Source: Desulfonauticus sp. 38_4375 (GTDB lineage Bacteria; Desulfobacterota; Desulfovibrionia; Desulfovibrionales; Desulfonatronovibrionaceae). From it: a stretch of DNA of 64,000 nt. Below the pieces are notes generated by a model. The model did not search any database. It had not been told where the DNA came from and saw only the letters and a program-made list of their open reading frames with translations. Shown here piece by piece: positions 26,698 through 34,958 of this stretch. The stretch's first letter is position 1; every line of letters starts with the position of its first letter. The DNA is taken from contig LGER01000005.1 of the NCBI GenBank assembly GCA_001507915.1, positions 1 to 64,000 of the forward strand, given 5' to 3'. Made by a program: the position numbers and the translations under genes.

Positions 26698-27345
26698 ATG
26701 CACAACCCCTTTAAGAAACTTCCCAAGGAAAAGTTTCCTGAAAAAAGGGAAAAACCTAAAATAAAGCCTGCGCCCAAAAAGGAGGAGGACTTAGAGCTTT
26801 TTTGGCAGGCCATGGCTGATGTAGAGCCTTTAAAACAAAAAGGACCAGAAATAACCTTACCCAAAAAAAGTAAGGTCAAAGTACAAGAGCCCAAAGAATG
26901 GGAACAGTTTTTTACAGGTAATTTTGAATTTCTGGTGGAATATACTGATGAATATTTGCAAGGTTCTGTTAAAGGGGTTAATCAAAAGGTTCTAAACAAG
27001 TTAAAAAGAGGCGAGTTTAGTATAGAGGCCACTCTGGATTTACATGGCTTTACAGTAGATGATGCCAAGATAACCTTTTTAGAATTTGTGCGAGACAACT
27101 ATTTACAAAACAAACGCTGTTTATTAATTATTACCGGCAGAGGAATTAACTCTCCTTTGGGCCTGGGGGTGCTCAAAAGAGAAGTACAATCCTGGCTTAC
27201 CAGAGAGCCACTTAAACGGATAGTTTTAGCCTTCTGTTCAGCTCTACCATGTCATGGGGGAGCAGGAGCGATTTATGTTTTGCTTAGAAAGTACAAAAAA
27301 AGTAGAGGTAAAATTATTTGGGATCGTTATCTTTACCCCTCTTAA
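26698..27345 (+). CDS. Smr-domain protein
   Basis: A 215-residue protein: a charged, lysine-rich N-terminus (1-110) then a C-terminal Smr domain with LDLHGFTVDDAK (about 111-122), TGRGINSPLGLGVLK and a C-terminal CHGGAGAIYVLLRK. Stand-alone Smr domains of this layout (YdaL/SmrB-like) bind or cleave nucleic acid, including mRNA on collided ribosomes. It begins 2 nt after the LOG gene. Nuclease activity is inferred from the family, not shown. Confidence 0.85.
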   Translation: MHNPFKKLPKEKFPEKREKPKIKPAPKKEEDLELFWQAMADVEPLKQKGPEITLPKKSKVKVQEPKEWEQFFTGNFEFLVEYTDEYLQGSVKGVNQKVLNKLKRGEFSIEATLDLHGFTVDDAKITFLEFVRDNYLQNKRCLLIITGRGINSPLGLGVLKREVQSWLTREPLKRIVLAFCSALPCHGGAGAIYVLLRKYKKSRGKIIWDRYLYPS

Positions 27346-27349
27346 GTAA

Positions 27350-28471
27350 ATGCCCTTGGAAGTAACTGTAGAAAAGCTTGTTTGGCGGGGTAAAGCCTTA
27401 GCTAAAACCAAAGAAGAAAAAATTATCCTTATTTCTCCGCCCTGCTTCCCCCAGGAACAAGTACTCGTTGAAATCTATAAAGAAAAAAAGGATTTTTGTT
27501 TAGCCACCTGCCAAAAAGTCCTATTTTCCCCCTGGCGTAGAAAACATCCCTGTCCCCATTCTCCAGTTTGTGGCGGTTGTACTTTTGGGCATGTACGCGC
27601 CCAGGATGGACTGATTTTTAAAAAGCAAATCTTAGAAGACGCCTTACAAAGAGGCTTAAAACAAAAAATAGATTTTTTAATCACTCCTTCTCCCAAAAAC
27701 TGGAGATATCGCTACAGAGGAGAGGTCTTTGTCCACAAAGGAAAGCCCTGCTACTATCAGTTAAATTCCCATAAAACCTTTCCCATTCAGGATTGCCTGC
27801 TTTTGGATAAAACCCTGGGCCACAACCTTAAAAATCTGGTCCAAAACAAATCTAAGGGTTCCTATGTAGTGGCCAGTTCACCGCAGGGAAAAACCAGTAT
27901 AGAAGGAGATGAGGAACTTTTAAGCTTTCCCTTAAAAAACTTGCCCCTAACCTATTTTCTCTCTGCCAATACCTTCTTTCAGGCCAATTTTAGGCTCAAC
28001 AACCTGCTCATAGAACGGGCGTGTACGCTTTTAAAAGAGGAAGAAAGGATAGCTGACCTTTACGGAGGAATGGGCAACTTTGCCTTGGCTTTGGCCTATC
28101 TGGGGAAAAAAGTGCTCCTGGTGGAGGAAAACCCCAAAAGCCTGGAGTTAGCCAAATATACTGCTCAGTTTAACCAGTTAAAACTAACGCTAGCCCGGGC
28201 CAATCTAAATAAAGACCTGGAACCAGTAAGCAGGTTTAAACCAGAGGCAGTTATCATTGACCCGCCCCGAAGTGGAGCTCCCAACCTGCACAATATTGCC
28301 CATCTCTCTGGATTAAAAAAAATAGTCTGGATTTCTTGCGATATAGTAAATACTTTAAGGGACTTAAAACCTTTCTGGAAACAGGGTTTTAACCTTACTT
28401 ATCTGGAATTTTTGGACATGTTTCCCCAAACCTATCATTTAGAGGTAATTTTAGTTCTGGAAAAAACTTAA
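27350..28471 (+). CDS. RNA (uracil-5-)-methyltransferase, RlmD/TrmA family
   Basis: SAM-dependent enzyme forming 5-methyluridine in rRNA or tRNA. Order of parts: TRAM-like beta domain (1-60), [4Fe-4S] cysteines in CPHSPVCGGC (about 65-74) with a fourth at about 145, SAM motif YGGMGNFALAL (about 234-244), IIDPPRSGAP (about 302), and nucleophile Cys in WISCDIV (about 327). At 373 residues it is a little shorter than RlmD. Target base cannot be assigned. Its stop overlaps the end of the opposing cbiH gene by 4 nt. Confidence 0.88.
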   Translation: MPLEVTVEKLVWRGKALAKTKEEKIILISPPCFPQEQVLVEIYKEKKDFCLATCQKVLFSPWRRKHPCPHSPVCGGCTFGHVRAQDGLIFKKQILEDALQRGLKQKIDFLITPSPKNWRYRYRGEVFVHKGKPCYYQLNSHKTFPIQDCLLLDKTLGHNLKNLVQNKSKGSYVVASSPQGKTSIEGDEELLSFPLKNLPLTYFLSANTFFQANFRLNNLLIERACTLLKEEERIADLYGGMGNFALALAYLGKKVLLVEENPKSLELAKYTAQFNQLKLTLARANLNKDLEPVSRFKPEAVIIDPPRSGAPNLHNIAHLSGLKKIVWISCDIVNTLRDLKPFWKQGFNLTYLEFLDMFPQTYHLEVILVLEKT

Positions 28472-29235
28472 GTCATTTTCCGGGCATATCCCCGTAAACT
28501 GACCAAAAAATCACCTAGCTTTTGGGTGGTGTCATTACCAATAATCAAAGTGGTACGCATGTCCACCACTTCTAAATTCAAATCCTTTAAAGTGGTTAAA
28601 ATAAACTTTTCCCTATCCAGGCTAAGATTTTTTCCTATCGCCACCCAGGTATGGGGAGGACGAAAGCGTAAAAAAATTTCTTTAGCTCTTTTTAGCTGCC
28701 AGGTCCTTTTTTTACTCCTGGGATTATAAAGCACCGTAACCAGGTCAGACTGGGCCAGGGCCAAAAGCCTGCCTTCTATCTTTTCCCAGGCAATAAGCAA
28801 ATCACTTAAACTCACACAGGCAAAGTCCAGCATAAGAGGAGCACCCACTTTAGCTGCCAGATATTGCCCGGCACTTACTCCGGGAATGATTTCCACAGGC
28901 AAAAACTTTTCTCTTTTCTGCATTAATTCTAAAACCAGGCCAGCCATTCCATAAATGCCAGGGTCACCTGAGGACACAACTCCCACAATTAAGCCTTCTT
29001 CTGCCAATTCCAGGGCCTTTTCCACCCTTAAAATCTCCTGGCCCATGCCTGAAGAAAAGATTTGTTTGTGCTCAAAATGGTCTCTTACCAGCTCCAGATA
29101 CTTGTGATAACCCACCAGAGCCTGACATTTACTCAAAATTTCTTCAGCATAAAGCGTTCTATATTTTTTATCCCCAGGCCCTATTCCCAGGACAAAAATT
29201 GCTCCTGAGCCAGGGCAATGGTGGTATTTTTCCAT
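28468..29235 (-). CDS. cbiH: Cobalt-precorrin-3 C17-methyltransferase (CbiH/CobJ)
   Basis: SAM-dependent ring-contraction methyltransferase of anaerobic cobalamin synthesis, 255 residues. Tetrapyrrole methylase motifs are visible: VLGIGPGD (about 15-22), VVSSGDPGIYGMAGL (about 85-99) and IIPGVSAGQYLAAK. The N-terminal 55 nt overlap cbiG; no later start codon fits before the glycine-rich strand, so the overlap seems real. Last gene of the cbiKLDEGH string. Confidence 0.94.
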   Translation of the reverse strand: MEKYHHCPGSGAIFVLGIGPGDKKYRTLYAEEILSKCQALVGYHKYLELVRDHFEHKQIFSSGMGQEILRVEKALELAEEGLIVGVVSSGDPGIYGMAGLVLELMQKREKFLPVEIIPGVSAGQYLAAKVGAPLMLDFACVSLSDLLIAWEKIEGRLLALAQSDLVTVLYNPRSKKRTWQLKRAKEIFLRFRPPHTWVAIGKNLSLDREKFILTTLKDLNLEVVDMRTTLIIGNDTTQKLGDFLVSLRGYARKMT

Positions 29236-29957
29236 ACCATTCTCCTTAAAATAAGTTTGGGCTGATGACTGGCTAAAAGGCAGGCTGGTTCAGCCACAGC
29301 AGGTACACCCACCTTCTTTAAGACAAAGGAAGAACCTGGCAAAACATAGGGAGAGGTCAGTATCCTTTCCTTTTTCAAAAAAAGTAAGGGAATCTTTAGC
29401 TCCCGGGAAAGGGCTAATAAGCCTGGCTCTCCTTTTTTTACTTCTAGGGTAGCAATGTGCCTTACTCTAGTAATATCCACCTCTACCTTGGCCAAAGCCC
29501 TAAGTAAGGCCTCTTTTAAGTCTTCTAGACTCACCCCTTTTCTACAGCCCAGGCCGACCACAATATCCTTACGAGCTTCTGAAGCAGTGGTGATAACAGG
29601 AAGGGCACCTAAAACATTGGCCACTGCATAAGCCAGCAGGTTGGCTCCACCTTCGTGTCCGGAAAGCAAACTAAAAACAAACCTGCCTCCAATATCTGCC
29701 ACTACCACTGCAGGGTCCACAGTTTTATGAACGAGTAAAGGGGCAATACTTCGCACTGCAATCCCACTAGCCCCTAAAAAAACTATCCTGGAATAAACCC
29801 TCCAAATCTCTGGGATAACTTCTCCTACTTTAGGAAAAGAGATACCTTCTTTAGCGCCTATACTTTCATGAAAATAGATACTTCCCCCCAGTTCTTCCTT
29901 TAACCTCTCGGCCAAAGAGTATCCTTCCCTGGAAAAGGTAATATAAGCTATAGCCAT
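29181..29957 (-). CDS. cbiG: Cobalt-precorrin-5A hydrolase (CbiG), short form
   Basis: Opens the delta-lactone of cobalt-precorrin-5A with loss of acetaldehyde. The N-terminal domain has LSGHEGGANLLA (about 97-108) and the C-terminal domain begins near VVGLGCRKGVSLEDL (about 130), ending with VPAVAEPACLL. At 258 residues it is much shorter than Salmonella CbiG (351): the central CbiG_mid segment appears to be missing, with the two conserved domains joined directly. Overlaps both neighbours. Confidence 0.9.
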   Translation of the reverse strand: MAIAYITFSREGYSLAERLKEELGGSIYFHESIGAKEGISFPKVGEVIPEIWRVYSRIVFLGASGIAVRSIAPLLVHKTVDPAVVVADIGGRFVFSLLSGHEGGANLLAYAVANVLGALPVITTASEARKDIVVGLGCRKGVSLEDLKEALLRALAKVEVDITRVRHIATLEVKKGEPGLLALSRELKIPLLFLKKERILTSPYVLPGSSFVLKKVGVPAVAEPACLLASHQPKLILRRMVWKNTTIALAQEQFLSWE

Positions 29958-30559
29958 TTACTTCCTACCACAAGGGCTGGGCCCTTAACTTGAGGTAAAT
30001 TTTCACTGCTCTTTAAGGCTAACACCCTTTCTTCAGGCAAGGTTAAGTTTTCTAGATAAAAAAACTTACCCAGGGAAAATAAAAATTCCTGTTCTTTAAG
30101 CCAGCTCAAATCCCTATCCAGAAAAAATACCCAGTGCTCAAAGGATAAAAGGTCCTCTGGCTTCAACAAAGGCCTTCGGCCGTGAAAACTGCTTACAAAC
30201 AATTTTTCTCTATCCAGCCCCAGTCTGGCTAAAGCCACTTCAACCACACTTATACCTGGAATAATTACACAATTTTTACGGCCAACTTCTTTTAAGACCA
30301 GCCTGGCCAAACTAAACTGCAAGGGAGAGCCACTTACCAGTAATCCCACCTTTACTTTGTGTATTTCCTGCTTTAAAAAGCCTATTTCTTTCTGTAAAGA
30401 TGAGGAAAGTTCTCTTTTTATTCCTTTAAATTCAGGGAAAAAATCCAAAAACATCTTTTTGCCAACAAGCAAATCCTGCTCCAGGGCCTTTTCTCTGGCT
30501 ACAGGCAATAAATAAGAAGGATTTCCTGGACCACAGCCAATAATACTAAGCTTAGGCAT
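29948..30559 (-). CDS. cbiE: Cobalt-precorrin-7 C5-methyltransferase (CbiE)
   Basis: A 203-residue SAM-dependent tetrapyrrole methylase, with IIGCGPGNPSYL at the N-terminus, LLVSGSPLQFSLARL (about 82-96), VIIPGISVVEVALARLG and the CbiE-like NLTLPEERV (about 176). It lacks the C15-methyltransferase/decarboxylase domain (CbiT) found fused in CobL, and no cbiT lies next door. The ATG at 30559, overlapping the cbiD stop by 8 nt, fits family alignments better than GTG 30574. Confidence 0.88.
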   Translation of the reverse strand: MPKLSIIGCGPGNPSYLLPVAREKALEQDLLVGKKMFLDFFPEFKGIKRELSSSLQKEIGFLKQEIHKVKVGLLVSGSPLQFSLARLVLKEVGRKNCVIIPGISVVEVALARLGLDREKLFVSSFHGRRPLLKPEDLLSFEHWVFFLDRDLSWLKEQEFLFSLGKFFYLENLTLPEERVLALKSSENLPQVKGPALVVGSKWL

Positions 30560-31592
30560 AAGCGATAATTTCACTCTTGTAATTTATAAAGTAAACCCTT
30601 AAGCTATTAACCATGAGATTAAAATTATCCAGAATTGACTTTTTTACATCCTTTAACATTTTATGAATAATATCCGGATTATCTAAAGTCAGAAAAAAAT
30701 CCTCTACAGTGTTAAAACTATCTGGATTAAAGCCATAACTGGCAAGAGCTTTTAAGGCAGAAGAAGAGTATTTGCTGTGGGTGTAAAATTCTTTACTTAA
30801 AAATTTCAAGAGTTTTCCTGGATGGCTTAGAATAACCAAGTCTTTTACCTCTTTTTCCTCTAAAAAGGAAAAGGCTGTCTGCCAATCATTACCTACTTCT
30901 ACGATATGCTCTGCAGAAAATTCAAGTTTTAAAGCTGCTTTTTTCCCCAAATTGCCAGCCACCAAAACCAGAGGATTTATTTTTTGGGCAAGTAAGGAAT
31001 TTAAATGAAGTTCAATAGTTTTTCTAATAGCTTCTTTAGAAAAGGGCCTTACTCTGCCCGTGGTACCTAAAAGGGAAATTCCTCCTTTAATACCCAGGCG
31101 GGGATTAAAGGTTTTTAAAGCTATCCTTTCTCCCAAAGGCGCCATAAAAGTAAGCTCCACTCCTGCAGTAGAAAGGTTGTGCAGGTTTTTTGCAATCAAC
31201 CTTCTTACACTGGGATTTATGGCCACTTCTCCTATGGGTAAAGGTAAACCTGGCCTGGTTATCACTCCAATCCCTTTGCCTCTTTTAAACACAATTTGCT
31301 TGTCTTCTCGAAGCAAAGCCAAACAACCTAAAGTCATTTTATGGGTGACATCAGGGTCATCACCAGCATCCTTTTTGGCCCAGGCCACAGCCTTATGGCT
31401 AGAGAGAAGTCTTGCTTTGGTAAGCACCACTCTTACCCATCTTTTATCTGGCAACAAGACCCAGATGCTTTTGAGTCTTTTAGCCTTACCCAAAAGCAAA
31501 CACACGCTGGCCTTGGCCAGGGCTGCAGCATAGGTGCCTGTACTAAGTCCTGTTCTCACTTTCAGTCCAGGGTTTATGCCCGAGTTTGACAA
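30552..31592 (-). CDS. cbiD: Cobalt-precorrin-5B C1-methyltransferase (CbiD)
   Basis: Methylates C1 of the corrin ring in the anaerobic pathway. The 346-residue protein begins with the CbiD hallmark RTGLSTGTYAAALAKA and has AGNLGKKAALKL (about 215) and VILSHPGKLLK (about 250). The usual second position of the motif (GTCAAAA) reads GTYAAAL here. The start is uncertain: TTG 31592 gives the longest form, GTG 31559 would begin just before RTG. Either way it overlaps cbiL. Confidence 0.92.
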   Translation of the reverse strand: MSNSGINPGLKVRTGLSTGTYAAALAKASVCLLLGKAKRLKSIWVLLPDKRWVRVVLTKARLLSSHKAVAWAKKDAGDDPDVTHKMTLGCLALLREDKQIVFKRGKGIGVITRPGLPLPIGEVAINPSVRRLIAKNLHNLSTAGVELTFMAPLGERIALKTFNPRLGIKGGISLLGTTGRVRPFSKEAIRKTIELHLNSLLAQKINPLVLVAGNLGKKAALKLEFSAEHIVEVGNDWQTAFSFLEEKEVKDLVILSHPGKLLKFLSKEFYTHSKYSSSALKALASYGFNPDSFNTVEDFFLTLDNPDIIHKMLKDVKKSILDNFNLMVNSLRVYFINYKSEIIAYA

Positions 31593-32286
31593 TAATGGTT
31601 ACCAGATAACCGGGAAGTTTTATATCCGGGCTTGGCTGGTGAACAAGATATTCTTCTTCCTGCTCCACATAAGCAACCAGATAGGTGTCAGCCAGCAATC
31701 CTTTTTTTTCCAGTAAGTCTAAAATAGACTTTAAGTTTTTTCCAGCCTTGTAAATAACCAGCGTCTCACAGCAGGTTAAGGCCTTTTCCAGCCTTTTTAC
31801 ATCACTTCCAGGCAGTAAAAGAAAGCTGTCTTCCTGCAAACTAAGGGGCAGATTAAACCTGGCTGAAGCTGCCTGAAAGGCTGTAATGCCTGGAACTACA
31901 TGAATCTTTTTCTTTAAAAGAGGTTGTAATAAGCTCAACAAATAACAACTGGTGCTATAAAAAAGAGGGTCTCCCAGGGTAACCTGGGCTACCACTTTGT
32001 CTTGCTCACACAACTTCACAATCTCTGTGGCTATTTTTTGCCAGTGGGCCCAGGTCTGGCTGGAATTTTTCTGCATAGGATAAGAGACCACTCTGATTTG
32101 CTGCTCCTGCACATAGGGAGAAATTATCTTTAGGGCCAAGCTTTCTTGTTTTTTTAAAGAGGCAGGGCAAAAAATAACCTCTGCCTCCTGTAAAACCTTT
32201 ACTGCTCGCAAGGTAAGTAAGTCCGCACTTCCTGGACCTACTCCCAGGGCATAAAAATGTCCTTTTTTTACCTGAAAAGATTTCAA
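31543..32286 (-). CDS. cbiL: Cobalt-precorrin-2 C20-methyltransferase (CbiL)
   Basis: Adds the C20 methyl group, the first committed methylation after cobalt insertion. The 247-residue protein shows YALGVGPGSADLLTLRA (about 12-28), VTLGDPLFYST (about 102) and VPGITAFQAASA, the family pattern. It starts inside the last codons of cbiK (4-nt overlap) and its end overlaps cbiD by up to 50 nt. Confidence 0.94.
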   Translation of the reverse strand: MKSFQVKKGHFYALGVGPGSADLLTLRAVKVLQEAEVIFCPASLKKQESLALKIISPYVQEQQIRVVSYPMQKNSSQTWAHWQKIATEIVKLCEQDKVVAQVTLGDPLFYSTSCYLLSLLQPLLKKKIHVVPGITAFQAASARFNLPLSLQEDSFLLLPGSDVKRLEKALTCCETLVIYKAGKNLKSILDLLEKKGLLADTYLVAYVEQEEEYLVHQPSPDIKLPGYLVTIIVKLGHKPWTESENRT

Positions 32287-33152
32287 TTATCCAATTCCTT
32301 ATAAGCTTGTTGCAGATGCTTGACCCAGATATCTACTACACTTTCTATTTCTCCCAAGCCTTTTAAATAGGGTACACACTCAAAGCCAAGTTTAGTTAGT
32401 GTGCTTGCCCAGGAGTCTTCTTCTTTTCCAGCTAAATCATTGTGGGCATGGTCTCCAGCCACACTCATAAAAGGCATTAAATAAATTCTTTTAATTTTGT
32501 TCTTGCGCAAGTCAGGTAAAATATCTTCTAGCTCTATGCTACCTTCTACAGTAGCTAAAAACAACCTCTTATCTTTATTTTGCAACCAGTAATTAAGGCC
32601 TGCATAATATACATCTGCAGGATGTTCAGTACCATGCCCCATAAATAAAAAGGCTTCTTCTTTATTTAACTTTGGTAAAACAGGATAAAGTTTTTTTACC
32701 ACTTCTTTCACATCCTTACTGGAATAAAGAAGGGGTTTACCCAGGCTAATCTTTTTAAACCCCTTGGGTAAATGGGCAAAACTATTTACTACCTGCTTAA
32801 GATAGTCAAATTCTTCTCCAGGAATTACATGCAAAGACTGCACTACCACTTCACTAAACCCCTGCTCCAACATTTTGGCCAAAGCCAGGGGAGGAGAATC
32901 AATCTGCTTCCCTTCTTTAGCCAGTTTGTTTCTTATTTTTTTAGAAGTATAAGCCCAGTAAACAGGCGTTCTGGGAAAGGCTTTTTTAACCTTCTGGTCA
33001 ATAAGCTCATAAGCCTTTTCCGCTTGCTGATAAGAAGAACCAAAAGTTACCAACAAAATCCCCTGCTTTGCGGTTTGAGCCAGGGTCTGGCCAGAAAAAA
33101 GACTAAAAAAAAGAAAAAAAAGGCTGAAAATAAAGGAGAAAGAATAGGACAT
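32283..33152 (-). CDS. cbiK: Exported sirohydrochlorin cobaltochelatase (CbiK)
   Basis: Class II chelatase that inserts Co(II) into sirohydrochlorin. The 289-residue protein has an N-terminal signal peptide (about 1-25, ending near GQTLAQ), so it should act in the periplasm, like the CbiK-P form known in Desulfovibrio. Chelatase residues are present: MGHGTEH with His173 and SVAGDHAHND with His235/His237, plus IPGEEFDYL. It is the first gene behind the cobalamin riboswitch. A cytoplasmic CbiX domain elsewhere (44846-45802) may do the biosynthetic insertion, leaving this one a transport, heme or salvage role (inference). Confidence 0.9.
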   Translation of the reverse strand: MSYSFSFIFSLFFLFFSLFSGQTLAQTAKQGILLVTFGSSYQQAEKAYELIDQKVKKAFPRTPVYWAYTSKKIRNKLAKEGKQIDSPPLALAKMLEQGFSEVVVQSLHVIPGEEFDYLKQVVNSFAHLPKGFKKISLGKPLLYSSKDVKEVVKKLYPVLPKLNKEEAFLFMGHGTEHPADVYYAGLNYWLQNKDKRLFLATVEGSIELEDILPDLRKNKIKRIYLMPFMSVAGDHAHNDLAGKEEDSWASTLTKLGFECVPYLKGLGEIESVVDIWVKHLQQAYKELDN

Positions 33153-33183
33153 AACAAACCCCCTTCAATTTTTTGGGGCTAGC

Positions 33184-33227
33184 CAAAAAAAGACACGCGT
33201 TTGGGTAAAGCCCCCGTTACCCAAACG
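33184..33227 (-). terminator. Riboswitch-controlled terminator before cbiK
   Basis: Minus strand: an 11-bp perfect stem CGTTTGGGTAA / TTACCCAAACG with an 8-nt loop, then 7 T. It begins 6 nt after the aptamer's P1 stem, so it is the expression platform. Confidence 0.93.
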
Positions 33228-33233
33228 GTCCAG

Positions 33234-33401
33234 ACTTTTTCTGGCAGGTCTTCCGGCTCACCCCCCTAAACTTCGGCCTTCCCACCTTTTTAGGCAGTGG
33301 CACACCAGGAAGTTTAGGTTTTCTTAGGGCTCACGGCGGCGGGACCGCTCCTGATTTGCACAGGATTCCCTATTAAGCCTGAGTTAGGCACCAGAAAAAG
33401 T
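33234..33401 (-). ncRNA. Cobalamin (adenosylcobalamin) riboswitch
   Basis: The minus strand has the conserved core: TAATAGGGAATC, GCAAATC, AGCGGTCCCGCCGC, TGCCACTG and the B12 box AGCCGGAAGACCTGCC. An 11-bp P1 stem (ACTTTTTCTGG with CCAGAAAAAGT) closes it exactly. The 5' edge is 10 nt after the ahbC stop codon. It is followed by an intrinsic terminator and then cbiK, so cobalamin should switch the cbi genes off by transcription termination. Confidence 0.97.
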
Positions 33402-33410
33402 TAAAGAACC

Positions 33411-34595
33411 TTATTTTAAGCCTATTTCCTCATCTGTGAGATAGCAGGCAGGGTCTGGAGCCCAGATATCGCCATAATAGGCTTCAGCTCTAGCCCTGAA
33501 ATTACCTGCACAGATGTTTAAATACTTACACTTAGCACATCTACCTTTTACATAAGCCTTTTTGTTTTTTAACTTTTGCAACAGTTCAATCCTGGGATCT
33601 TCCCAGATTTCAGAAAAAGGCCTTTCCAGGACATTGCCAAAGGTGTGATTACGCCAGAACTGATCTGCGTGAACGCTTCCATCCCAGGAAATACAACCTA
33701 TTCCTCTTCCAGAATTATTGCCTTCGTTAAACTGCAAAAGCTCGTACACCTCTGCTGCCCTGGCGGGATTTTCTTTTAACAACCTTAAGTAAACATAAGG
33801 GCCATCAGCGTGATTATCTACAGTCAAAACTTCTTTTTTCTTGCCCCTGGCAAATAGTTCCTGGGTCAAGTCCATAATCAAATCTACCACTTTCCTGGTC
33901 TCAGCATGATCCAAATCCTCTTTAATCAACTCTGAGCCTCGACCAGAATAGACTAAATGATAAAAACATACCCGGGGAATTTCCCTTTCCTCTAAAATCT
34001 TAAATATCTTGGGAACTTCCTCTACATTTCTCTTATTGATGGTAAAACGCAATCCTACCTTTAAACCTTCTTTTTGACAGTTTTCTACGCCTTCCATGGC
34101 CTTTTGAAAGGAGCCAGGTACTTTGCGAAAGCGGTCGTGCACCTCTTCTCCCCCATCCAGGGAAATCCCCACATAAGAAAGCCCTACCTCTTTTAACTCC
34201 TTGGCCTTTTCCCTGGTAATAAGAGTGCCATTGGTGGAAATAACTGCACGCATGCCCTTGGATACAGCATAATGGGCAAGCTCTACCAAATCCTTTCGCA
34301 CCAAGGGCTCTCCACCACTAAATAACAGTACAGGAGCGCCATAACTGGCCAGATCATCAATAATCTCTTTGGCCCTGGTGGTAGAAATTTCATCTACTCC
34401 TTCTTCACTTACTGCCTGGGCATAACAATGCACGCAACGCAAGTTACACCTTTTGGTCATATTCCAGACTACTACCGGTTTTTTGTCTTTGGAAAATTGG
34501 AGCAAATGGGAAGGTAATTTTTTAGAATGCCTGCCATAACGCAAGGCATCTGAAGGCTCAATATTATCACAATAAAGCTTGGAAATACCTATCAT
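33411..34595 (-). CDS. ahbC: 12,18-didecarboxysiroheme deacetylase-type radical SAM protein (AhbC)
   Basis: Removes acetate side chains from 12,18-didecarboxysiroheme to give Fe-coproporphyrin III, in the siroheme-dependent heme pathway of sulfate reducers and archaea. The 394-residue protein starts MIGISKLYC, typical of the family. The radical SAM cluster is CNLRCVHC (Cys50, 54, 57). A C-terminal SPASM-like set is visible (GCISWDGS, CAKCKYLNIC and a last Cys). NirJ (heme d1) is the close alternative, but no nir genes are present. It is followed after 10 nt by the cobalamin riboswitch and preceded by two small envelope-type genes. Confidence 0.9.
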   Translation of the reverse strand: MIGISKLYCDNIEPSDALRYGRHSKKLPSHLLQFSKDKKPVVVWNMTKRCNLRCVHCYAQAVSEEGVDEISTTRAKEIIDDLASYGAPVLLFSGGEPLVRKDLVELAHYAVSKGMRAVISTNGTLITREKAKELKEVGLSYVGISLDGGEEVHDRFRKVPGSFQKAMEGVENCQKEGLKVGLRFTINKRNVEEVPKIFKILEEREIPRVCFYHLVYSGRGSELIKEDLDHAETRKVVDLIMDLTQELFARGKKKEVLTVDNHADGPYVYLRLLKENPARAAEVYELLQFNEGNNSGRGIGCISWDGSVHADQFWRNHTFGNVLERPFSEIWEDPRIELLQKLKNKKAYVKGRCAKCKYLNICAGNFRARAEAYYGDIWAPDPACYLTDEEIGLK

Positions 34596-34609
34596 AACAA
34601 CCTCTTTTT

Positions 34610-34945
34610 CTATTGAATAATTTTTGTAGGTGGTTTTACAAAACCAAGGCTTTCTTCCAATTGGTGCTTAGAAAGCTCTAAGCTTTTTCTCAATTCTTGT
34701 CTGGTTTTTAAAGGCAATTTATCAAATTCATCTTCAGCAATTAACTTTTTAAGCTTTAACATCTCCAGGCGAATTTTTACAATTCTGGATTTAAACTTTT
34801 CATCAGGAGGTAAAATTTGCTCTGCCAATCTGGTCAGATACAATATTTCTTCTGTAGTTTTATGAAAATAGGCTGGCTTTAATTCTGCTTTCAACCTTTG
34901 CTGAAGTTTAATCTGTCGCCAAAAAGCCTTTAATTTTTTAAACAT
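34610..34945 (-). CDS. Uncharacterised 111-residue helical protein
   Basis: Not recognised. It is basic at the N-terminus (KKLKAFWRQIKLQQRLK), with no signal peptide or membrane segment, predicted all-helical and rich in Leu, Lys and Glu. It sits 14 nt after the Yip1-type gene and 14 nt before ahbC, so all three are probably one transcript. Position alone suggests a link with heme synthesis or membrane association of AhbC. Confidence 0.75.
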   Translation of the reverse strand: MFKKLKAFWRQIKLQQRLKAELKPAYFHKTTEEILYLTRLAEQILPPDEKFKSRIVKIRLEMLKLKKLIAEDEFDKLPLKTRQELRKSLELSKHQLEESLGFVKPPTKIIQ

Positions 34946-34958
34946 AATTTAACACTCT

